Under the pieces are notes generated by a model. It saw only the letters and a program-made list of their open reading frames with translations, ran no database searches and had not been told where the DNA came from. Of a DNA stretch of 12,427 nucleotides, positions 6,202 through 12,427 are shown piece by piece; position 1 is the first letter of the stretch, and each line of letters begins with the position of its first letter. Source of the stretch: CAYQMF01 sp964418595 (GTDB taxonomy: Bacteria > Planctomycetota > UBA1135 > UBA2386); assembly GCA_964418595.1 (NCBI GenBank), contig CAYQMF010000159.1:1-12427 (forward strand). The letters are read 5' to 3'. Made by a program: the position numbers and the translations under genes.

Positions 6202-6329
6202 GGGGGGGGGGGGGGGGGGGGGGCGCCCCCCCCCCCCCCCGGGGGGTGGTGGGGGGGGGGGGGGCGCCGCCCCCGCCGGCGGCGGCGCCCGCCCCCCCGG
6301 GCGGGGGGCCCCGCCCCCCCCCCCCCCCC
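6202..6329. repeat. 128-bp near-pure G/C homopolymer tract, probable assembly artefact at a convergent terminator
   Basis: The tract contains G22 (6202-6223), C15 (6226-6240), further G runs and a closing C run, with only two T residues and no A. It begins 22 bases after the stop of the thioredoxin-like gene and replaces the last codons and stop of mnmG. Its edges are CGTGGGGG and CCCCCACG, an inverted repeat, consistent with a real GC hairpin terminator between convergent genes that was badly resolved by short reads. Poly-G runs of this kind are a known two-colour Illumina artefact. Sequence inside the tract should not be trusted, and the join of left and right halves of the window needs confirmation. 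Confidence 0.85.
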
Positions 6330-8131
6330 ACGACGGCAAGCAGGAGGTTGACGTCGGCGGGCGTCACGCCGCACAGGCGAGACGCCTCGCCCAGCGTCAA
6401 CGGCTGCCGGCGGGTGAGGACGTCGCGCGCTTCGCTCGAGAGCCCCTTCACCGCGGTGTAGTCGGTGTCGCGCGGCAGGCCGCGACGCTCCATGCGCCGC
6501 ATGCGCTCGACCTCGATCGCCTGCCGGCGGATGTAGCCGTCGTACTTCACCTCCGCCTCGACCTCGGACGCTTCCTCGGGCGACAGCGACAGCGCCGTCA
6601 GCTCGGCATCCGCCGCGGTCAGGCCGGCCAGCTCGACCTCGGGTCGACGCAGCAGTTCGAGGAGCGTCCTGCCCTCGCTGCGCCGGCGCGCGAGCAGGGC
6701 CAGCGCCGCGGCGATCTTCGCCTCCTTCGCCTCGACCGCCTGCAGCGCTGCGGCATCCAGCAGCCCGAGCTGACGCGCGTGCGTGGCAAGGCGCCGGTCG
6801 GCGTTGTCGGCGCGCAGCAGCAGCCGGAACTCGGCGCGGCTCGTGAACATGCGGTACGGCTCGCGCGGGTTGACCCGACACAGGTCGTCGATCATCACGC
6901 CGATGTACGAGCTGGCGCGATCGAGTACGAACGGCGGCTCGCCACGCGCGTGCAGGGCAGCGTTGATGCCGCCGATGAGCCCCTGCGCCGCGGCCTCCTC
7001 GTAGCCGCTGGTGCCGTTGATCTGCCCGGCGGCGAACAAGCCCGCGATGTCCGCCACGCGCAGATCGGCGCGCAACTGGTCGGTGGCGAGGAAGTCGTAC
7101 TCGACCGCGTAGCCCGCGCGCAGCACTTCGACGCGCTCGAGCCCCGGCATGGTGCGCAGGAAGCGCGTCTGCACGTCGGCCGGCAGGCTGGTCGAGAGGC
7201 CGTTGGGGTAGATCTCGGCGACGCCGATGCCCTCGGGCTCGAGGAACACGAGGTGCTGGTCCTTGTCGGCGAAGCGCACGACCTTGTCCTCGACGCTGGG
7301 ACAGTAGCGCGGGCCGGTGCCTTTGATCCGGCCCTGGAACATCGGGCTCTGGTGCGCATGGGCGCGGATCAGGTCGTGCGTGGCGCGCGTCGTGTGCGTG
7401 ACGTGGCAGCTCACCTGCGGCATGGGCAGGTGCGTGGTGCGGAACGAGAACGGGCGCGGGTCGGCGTCGCCCGCCTGTTCCGTGAGCCGGGCGAAGTCGA
7501 TGCTTTCCCGGTGCAGGCGCGGCGGCGTGCCCGTCTTGAGTCGGCCGAGGCGCAACCCGAGCCGCACGAGCGCCCCGCTCAGCACGGTCGCCGCCGCCTC
7601 GCCGTGGCGTCCGCCCGGACCTTCCCATTCGCCCGCGAACAGACGACCGCCGAGGAACGTGCCGGTCGTGAGCACGACCGCGGCGCCGCGCAGCGCCGTC
7701 CCGTCGGCGAGGCGGACGCCGATCGCGCGACGCGAGGTCGCGTCCGCTTCGACGAGGAGATCGACCGCCTCCCCCGCGATCACCGCGAGGCCAGCCTGCG
7801 CCCGCAGGCGCGCCACCATGCTGCGGTTGTAGGCGTGCCGATCGCACTGGGCGCGGGGTGACCGCACCGCCGGCCCCTTCTTGGTGTTGAGCATGCGGAA
7901 CTGGATCCCCGTGGCGTCGGTGGCGAGCCCCATCTCGCCGCCCAACGCGTCGATCTCGCGCACGAGTTGTCCCTTGGCGATGCCGCCGATGGCCGGATTG
8001 CACGACATGCGTCCGATCGCGTCCGGTTCGAGCACCACGCACGCGGTCGCCGCGCCCATGCGAGCCGCCGCGAGGGCGGCCTCCGCACCCGCGTGCCCGC
8101 CACCGATCACGATCACATCGAAGTCACGCAT
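6330..8131 (-). CDS. mnmG: tRNA uridine-5-carboxymethylaminomethyl(34) modification enzyme MnmG (GidA), 3' end lost
   Basis: With MnmE, MnmG installs the (carboxymethyl)aminomethyl group on U34 of certain tRNAs using FAD and methylene-THF. Translation from the ATG at 8131 starts MRDFDVIVIGGGHAGAEAAL, the FAD dinucleotide-binding motif. Family signatures follow: MSCNPAIGGIAKGQL with C44, GPAVRSPRAQCDRHAY, YCPSVEDKVVRFADK with C277 at the same number as the E. coli catalytic cysteine, GLFAAGQINGTSGYEEAAAQ, PYRMFTSRAEFRLLLRADNA and the C-terminal LGEASRLCGVTPADVNLLLA. Homology is intact to about residue 601 (V601 at 6329-6331), then runs into the G/C tract; roughly 10 to 25 C-terminal residues and the stop are missing. 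The open frame continuing to 6137 is polyglycine/polyproline artefact and antisense sequence. A frame 25 codons upstream exists, but the family start is MRDFD. No strong Shine-Dalgarno is seen. Confidence 0.96.
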
Positions 8132-8250
8132 CGAGGCCGGCCATTCTGCCGATATCCCGGGCATGTGGAATTGGGTGTTCGTGCATCGCCAGCAGCTCCG
8201 CGCCACCTACGCACCGCCGACCGGGCGCTCGGATCGCCTGCGCGTGCACC

Positions 8251-8256
8251 TATAAT
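8251..8256 (+). promoter_or_regulatory. Perfect TATAAT -10 box, leaderless spacing
   Basis: TATAAT ends 7 bases before the ATG at 8264, so transcription should start at or within one base of the start codon. There is no Shine-Dalgarno and no recognisable -35 hexamer or extended -10 TGn. A perfect TATAAT is unlikely by chance in such GC-rich DNA at this exact distance. Confidence 0.6.
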
Positions 8257-8263
8257 CGGCGGG

Positions 8264-9556
8264 ATGCATCGAGTTGCCGCCTGCGCGCTCACCCTCCTGG
8301 TCGGTGGCGTCGCGACCGCCCAAGACGGCGTTCGCCTGGACGATCTGCCCGCGCTGGCTCGCGCCCGCAACGAGCGCCTCCGCCCCAAGGTGATCGCGGC
8401 GCTGGCGCCGTACCTCAAGGACTTCGAACTCGACTACGGGGCGGCGGCCAACCGCCAGTACCTGGATCGTCGCATCGAGGAGGCCGCCGCGCTCGGCGAC
8501 AGCGTCGTGCCACTGCTGCTCGAGAAGCTCGCGCCCGGCGACGGGAACTCGGAGCGGGTGGCCCTCGCGGCCAACTGCGCGCGGGTGCTGCAGAGGCTGG
8601 AACCCGCGGGGTTCCTCCGACCGTTGCTCGACCTCGCGGCCGGCATCGATGGACACGCGCGCTCCCACGCCATCGTGCTGCTCGGGCTGAGCGGTCACCC
8701 GGAGGCTGCGCGTTTCCTGGACGAGGCGCTGGCCACGATGAAGTCCTCGCACATCGGCGAGACGGTCCGTGCGTTGCGCAGCCTGCGGCACGCGCCGAGT
8801 TCCGCCAAGATCGCCGCCCTGCTCCCCGGCGCGAGCCCCGGGCTCCGGCGCGATTGCCTGCGCTTCCTCGCCGAGTTCGGCGATGCGTCCGCGACCCCGC
8901 AGGTCCTCGCCTCGCTCGCAGCGGATGGCGGCGGATCGATCGGCGATCATCTCCGCTTCCTCGCCGCCAAGGCCCGGCACGATGCCGCGGCGGCGAACGC
9001 GCTGTTGCCTCTCCTCGAGGCCGGCAAACTCCTGCCGCCCGAGCAGGCGGAGATCGTGCACGCGCTCGCGACGGTCGCGCCCGAGGCGCACGAACCGACC
9101 ATCGACCGGCTGCGCGCGATCATCCAGGGAGGCGAGATGCACGAGTTGGGCAGGGCCTGCGCATCGACCCTGTTGGCGCTCGGCGACAAGAACGGACGCC
9201 GCGACCTCTTCGATGCGCTCGACCGCGAGGTCAAGAAGAGCCCGAAGGTCCCGTTCGTCCTCGCCAACCGTGCCGACGCCAACTACGCGTTCGAGCGCTG
9301 GAACGACGCGATCCGGGACTACCGCGAGGCGCTCAAGTACCTCCGCTCGTCGGCGATGCAGAAGGAGATCGGCCTGAAGATCGCGAAGTGCCAGTTCAAG
9401 GTGCGCCAGTACCGACGCGTGGTCCAGGCTCTGCGCGAGGCGGGCGCGATCCGGAGCGACCTCGACCTCTGGGCCCAAGAGGACCCCGCGTTCCGGGACG
9501 CGCTGGGCGACCAGTCGGACCTGCGCTCGTACCTGCGCGAGCTGACCGGGCGCTGA
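8264..9556 (+). CDS. Secreted HEAT-repeat and TPR protein of unknown function
   Basis: A 430-residue protein with a short signal peptide (MHRVAACALTLLVGGVATAQ, probable cleavage after ATA), so likely periplasmic or exported. Residues about 60-340 consist of paired amphipathic helices in HEAT-like spacing, for example VALAANCARVLQRLEPAGFL, HAIVLLGLSGHPEAARFLDE, LRSLRHAPSSAKIAALLPGA and LRFLAEFGDASATPQVLASL. A TPR-like segment follows near 345-400 (ANADYAFERWNDAIRDYREA-type; observed RADANYAFERWNDAIRDYRE). No catalytic motif, membrane helix after the signal, or cysteine pair stands out; a scaffold or protein-binding role is inference. It is divergent from mnmG. The ATG is chosen from the signal peptide and the TATAAT box. 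The frame can be read open upstream, but that part is antisense to mnmG. Confidence 0.82.
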   Translation: MHRVAACALTLLVGGVATAQDGVRLDDLPALARARNERLRPKVIAALAPYLKDFELDYGAAANRQYLDRRIEEAAALGDSVVPLLLEKLAPGDGNSERVALAANCARVLQRLEPAGFLRPLLDLAAGIDGHARSHAIVLLGLSGHPEAARFLDEALATMKSSHIGETVRALRSLRHAPSSAKIAALLPGASPGLRRDCLRFLAEFGDASATPQVLASLAADGGGSIGDHLRFLAAKARHDAAAANALLPLLEAGKLLPPEQAEIVHALATVAPEAHEPTIDRLRAIIQGGEMHELGRACASTLLALGDKNGRRDLFDALDREVKKSPKVPFVLANRADANYAFERWNDAIRDYREALKYLRSSAMQKEIGLKIAKCQFKVRQYRRVVQALREAGAIRSDLDLWAQEDPAFRDALGDQSDLRSYLRELTGR

Positions 9557-9614
9557 CCCCGCGCACCGCCTCGTCCCGCCCGCCCAGGGCGCCGGATCGT
9601 TGCCGGGGCGATCG

Positions 9615-9643
9615 TTGACCCGGGTCACCCGGCGCGACAAGAT
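9615..9643 (+). promoter_or_regulatory. Candidate sigma70-type promoter for tig-clpP
   Basis: TTGACC at 9615-9620 is followed after 17 bases by CAAGAT at 9638-9643; the hexamers match consensus at 5/6 and 3/6 with optimal spacing. The spacer contains the 10-bp palindrome GACCCGGGTC (9617-9626, overlapping the -35), which could be an operator. The predicted leader to the tig start is about 78 bases. This is the only place in the window with a recognisable -35. Confidence 0.4.
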
Positions 9644-9727
9644 GCCCCGCTCGCCGTCGTCGGGCAACCGACCCCCGCGCGCCGCCGGCGCGCACGCTTC
9701 CCAACGCTTCCTCCGCCGCCACCACCC

Positions 9728-11014
9728 ATGGACATCCAGGTCGCCGAGTCCGGCCCCTGCCGCAAGACGATCACCATCCGGATCCCTCCGGAGAAGGTCC
9801 GCCAGCACATCGAGGGCATGTATCGCAGCGCCTCCCAGCAGGTGCAGATGAAGGGATTCCGGCCGGGCAAGGTCCCGCGCAAGGTCCTCGAGCAACGCTA
9901 CGGCGAGGCCATCGCGGCCGAGGCGAAGGAGACCCTGGTCAACCAGAGCTTCCGCGAAGCGATGCAAGGCCAGGGATTCCAGCCGATCGGTGCGCCCAAG
10001 GTCGAGGGGCTCGACGCATCGCCCCTCGATCCCGCCGCCGCGCTCGAGTTCCAGGTGCACGTCGACGTGCGGCCGGAGTTCAAGCTCGGGAAGGTGAAAG
10101 GGCTGAGCGTCAAGCGCGGTGACCCGTCGGTGACCGACGAGGACATGGAGTCGGGCCTCAACCAGCTCGCCGGTCAGAAGCGCAAGCTCGGCCCGGTGGC
10201 CGAACCGGCGGCAGACGGCGACTTCCTGCAGGCCGACGTCACCTATCGCTGCGACGGCGCCGTCGTGCACGAGCAGAAGGGCCTGCGCCTCAACACCGGC
10301 ATCCCGTTGGCGGGCAGCGACCCGACGGTGTTTGCCGACAAGCTGCGCGGCGCGAGCAAGGGTGATTCGCGCACGATCGCATTGACCTTCCCCCCGAACT
10401 TCGAGGTCGAGGCCGTGCGCGGCAAGCCCGGCGAGGCGGACCTGGCCATCCAGGACGTGCTGCGCGTGCAGTCCCCACCGCTGGACGACGAGTTCGCCAA
10501 GGGGTTCGACTTCGACAGCATCGACGCGCTGAAGGAAGAGCTGCGCAAACGCATCGGCGCCGAGAAGGAACGCCAGGACAAGCTGCGCCAGGAGGACGAG
10601 TGCATCGAGGCCCTCCTTGGCGCGCACGACTTCCCCCTGCCGCCCGGGCTCGTCGACGACGAGACCGAGGCGCAGCTCAAGGGCTTCGAGCACCGCCTCA
10701 AGCAGGCGGAGACGCCGGAGGATCAGATCCCAGCGAAGGTCGAGGAGGCGCGCGGCGAGGCGCGCCAGGAGGCCGAGAAGCGCGTCCGGGTGTTCTTCAT
10801 CCTCGACGCCGTCGCGCGCGACCAGAAGATCTTCGTCACGGAGGGCGACATGGAGGAGGCGCTGCGGAGCCTCGCGGCCCAGAACCAGACCACCGTCGAC
10901 GTGGTCCGCAAGCACTACGAGGAGCGCAACATGATGGCCGACCTGCGGCTCGGCATCCTGGAGCGCAAGGTGCGCGATTTGCTCAGAGCCAACGCGACGA
11001 TCGCCGATAGTTGA
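9728..11014 (+). CDS. tig: Trigger factor, ribosome-associated chaperone
   Basis: Trigger factor docks on ribosomal protein L23 at the exit tunnel and shields nascent chains; it also has a peptidyl-prolyl isomerase domain. The 428 residues match family length. The N-terminal ribosome-binding domain starts MDIQVAESGPCRKTITIRIP and carries the signature loop GFRPGKVP at 43-50. The FKBP-like PPIase domain spans about 164-247 (DGDFLQADVTYRCDGAVVHE to DLAIQDVLRVQSP). The C-terminal helical arms run from about 250 (LDDEFAKGFDFDSIDALKEE) to the end. No Shine-Dalgarno is visible before the ATG, which follows a CCACCACCC stretch. It lies 34 bases upstream of clpP, giving the classic tig-clpP-clpX order. 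Confidence 0.96.
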   Translation: MDIQVAESGPCRKTITIRIPPEKVRQHIEGMYRSASQQVQMKGFRPGKVPRKVLEQRYGEAIAAEAKETLVNQSFREAMQGQGFQPIGAPKVEGLDASPLDPAAALEFQVHVDVRPEFKLGKVKGLSVKRGDPSVTDEDMESGLNQLAGQKRKLGPVAEPAADGDFLQADVTYRCDGAVVHEQKGLRLNTGIPLAGSDPTVFADKLRGASKGDSRTIALTFPPNFEVEAVRGKPGEADLAIQDVLRVQSPPLDDEFAKGFDFDSIDALKEELRKRIGAEKERQDKLRQEDECIEALLGAHDFPLPPGLVDDETEAQLKGFEHRLKQAETPEDQIPAKVEEARGEARQEAEKRVRVFFILDAVARDQKIFVTEGDMEEALRSLAAQNQTTVDVVRKHYEERNMMADLRLGILERKVRDLLRANATIADS

Positions 11015-11036
11015 GCAGGCTGCCTCTGGAGCCTAC

Positions 11037-11042
11037 GAAGGA
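11037..11042 (+). promoter_or_regulatory. Ribosome binding site GAAGGA for clpP
   Basis: GAAGGA lies 6 bases before the ATG at 11049 within the 34-base tig-clpP gap. It decides the clpP start and is consistent with translation from a shared tig-clpP transcript. Confidence 0.65.
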
Positions 11043-11048
11043 TCGAAC

Positions 11049-11648
11049 ATGAGCCAGGTCAACGACTACTACATCCCGTTCGTCATCGAGAAGACCGGGC
11101 GGGGCGAGCGCCAGTACGACATCTACAGCCGGCTGCTCGAGGATCGGATCATCTTCATCGGCTCCCCCATCGACGACAACGTCGCGAACTCGGTGATCGC
11201 GCAGCTCCTGTTCCTGCAGAAGGAGAACAAGTCGCAGGACATCAGCATCTTCCTGAACTCGCCGGGCGGCAGCGTGACCGCAGGGCTCGCGATCTACGAC
11301 ACGCTGCAGTTCGTGGCGTGCCCGGTGGCGACCTACTGCATCGGGCAGGCGGCGTCGATGGGTGCCGTGCTGCTGGCGGCGGGCACCAAGGGCAAGCGGT
11401 TCGCCTTGCCCCACGCCCGGATCATGATCCACCAGCCCTGGGGTGGCGTGCAGGGCACGGCGATCGACATCTCGATCCAGGCCGAAGAGATCCTCCGCCT
11501 CAAGCAGACGCTCAGCGCGATCCTCGGCAAGCATTGCGGCAAGGACGCCGAGCAGGTGGGCAAGGACAGCGACCGCGACTTCTTCATGGGCGCCGACGAG
11601 GCGCGTGCCTACGGCCTCATCGACGAGATCGTCGAGAGCAAGAAGTAG
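11049..11648 (+). CDS. clpP: ATP-dependent Clp protease proteolytic subunit ClpP
   Basis: ClpP forms the double-heptameric serine protease barrel fed by ClpX or ClpA. The 199-residue protein carries the complete catalytic triad with canonical spacing: Ser103 (GQAASMGAVLLAAG), His128 (ARIMIHQPWGG) and Asp177 (GKDSDRDFFMGADEA). The substrate-binding strand FLNSPGGSVTAGLAIYDTLQ and the C-terminal EARAYGLIDEIVESKK are typical. The N-terminus MSQVNDYYIPFVIEKTGRGE-R-QYDIYSRLL shows the usual short loop before the processing region. It ends in TAG, one of the two plus-strand genes here not using TGA. It lies between tig and clpX. Confidence 0.98.
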   Translation: MSQVNDYYIPFVIEKTGRGERQYDIYSRLLEDRIIFIGSPIDDNVANSVIAQLLFLQKENKSQDISIFLNSPGGSVTAGLAIYDTLQFVACPVATYCIGQAASMGAVLLAAGTKGKRFALPHARIMIHQPWGGVQGTAIDISIQAEEILRLKQTLSAILGKHCGKDAEQVGKDSDRDFFMGADEARAYGLIDEIVESKK

Positions 11649-11659
11649 GCGCGGGACGC

Positions 11660-11691
11660 CTCGCCAGCCCGCGGGAGGCCGCCTCGGCGAG
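11660..11691 (+). terminator. GC-rich inverted repeat after clpP, weak terminator candidate
   Basis: CTCGCC at 11660-11665 can pair with GGCGAG at 11686-11691, with a smaller GAGG/CCTC stem inside. It begins 12 bases after the clpP stop. No T-tract follows, so it is not a classical intrinsic terminator; it could be a pause, a 3'-end stabiliser or chance in GC-rich DNA. Confidence 0.2.
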
Positions 11692-11754
11692 CGTGGCGTG
11701 GGTCGGCGACGTCGCCCCGTCCACGGAGTGCTACCGCCGACCTCGCTTTCGCCC

Positions 11755-11760
11755 TATCCT
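11755..11760 (+). promoter_or_regulatory. Candidate -10 box (TATCCT) upstream of clpX
   Basis: TATCCTTCCGGCC starts at 11755 and parallels TAGGATTCCGGCC at 5145. The predicted start of transcription, near 11767, coincides with the first base of a perfect hairpin. This would let clpX be transcribed separately from clpP. No -35 hexamer is evident. Confidence 0.35.
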
Positions 11761-11767
11761 TCCGGCC

Positions 11768-11789
11768 GGGTGCGGCGGGTGCCGCACCC
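11768..11789 (+). promoter_or_regulatory. Perfect 9-bp hairpin in the clpX leader
   Basis: GGGTGCGGC (11768-11776) and GCCGCACCC (11781-11789) form a perfect 9-bp stem with loop GGGT. It ends 15 bases before the clpX ATG. There is no following T-run, so an intrinsic terminator for clpP is less likely than a 5'-end stabilising or translation-controlling structure, or a palindromic operator. Confidence 0.55.
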
Positions 11790-11804
11790 CAACGATTCCA
11801 AGCG

Positions 11805-12427
<623 letters not shown>

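Noticed and set aside
6202..6329. A genuine G-quadruplex or polyglycine-encoding element
   Set aside because: Such G22 and C15 runs truncating a conserved gene are far better explained by poly-G read artefacts; it should be reconsidered only if long reads confirm the tract.
5693..7861. A plus-strand frame running through the G/C tract and opposite mnmG
   Set aside because: It is in the wrong frame for the thioredoxin-like gene, contains polyglycine/polyproline from the artefact, and then is antisense to MnmG.
3162..8042. A very long antisense open frame (over 1600 codons) on the minus strand
   Set aside because: It lies opposite several well-supported genes, crosses the G/C artefact, and is Arg/Ala/Gly-rich without recognisable domains; long antisense frames are expected in DNA this GC-rich.
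8207..10915. A 902-codon antisense frame opposite the HEAT protein and tig
   Set aside because: It is a shadow of two confident plus-strand genes, with low-complexity composition and no motif.

Overview
This is a GC-rich (by eye near 70%) bacterial chromosomal segment made almost entirely of housekeeping genes. It carries no phage, IS, CRISPR, tRNA or rRNA signature. The best guess at its origin is an uncultivated planctomycete-like bacterium. That rests on the TPR protein ending in two RNA-polymerase-alpha C-terminal domains, a protein type I associate with Planctomycetota, together with the secreted HEAT/TPR protein and the style of MurA and ClpP. This is an inference and has not been tested by a search. 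TGA, used as a stop by seven of the eight genes whose 3' end is visible in the window, is clearly a normal stop in this genome.

Layout. Positions 1-1597 (minus strand) hold murA (cell-wall precursor synthesis) followed by the 5' end of ffh (SRP GTPase), which runs off the left edge. A 168-bp divergent region (1598-1765), with a large palindrome, separates murA from a GT4 glycosyltransferase on the plus strand. Next come the TPR/double alpha-CTD protein, ruvA (Holliday junction branch migration) and a thioredoxin-fold protein with an in-frame TGA. Positions 6202-6329 are an almost pure G/C homopolymer tract that looks like an assembly or sequencing artefact, and it has erased the 3' end of the convergent mnmG (gidA) gene, which occupies the minus strand to 8131. 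Divergent from mnmG is a secreted HEAT/TPR protein. The window then ends in the classic protein-quality-control cluster tig-clpP-clpX (trigger factor, ClpP protease, ClpX unfoldase; clpX is cut by the right edge).

Most notable finding. The thioredoxin-like protein at 5226-6179 is one continuous frame except for a single TGA that falls exactly on the first cysteine of the redox motif (ATW-U-TPC). The simplest reading is a selenocysteine-containing (UxxC) TlpA-like exported oxidoreductase with a long helical C-terminal extension, which conventional annotation would split into a short peptide and an N-truncated protein. A canonical bacterial SECIS hairpin is not obvious by eye, so a sequencing error or a nonsense mutation stays open.

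Regulatory signals. Several genes are preceded by TANNNT (-10-like) boxes without clear -35 elements. Two of these lie 6-7 nt from the start codon, suggesting leaderless mRNAs. Three share a TAnnnTTCCG core. clpX has a perfect 9-bp hairpin between its putative promoter and its start.
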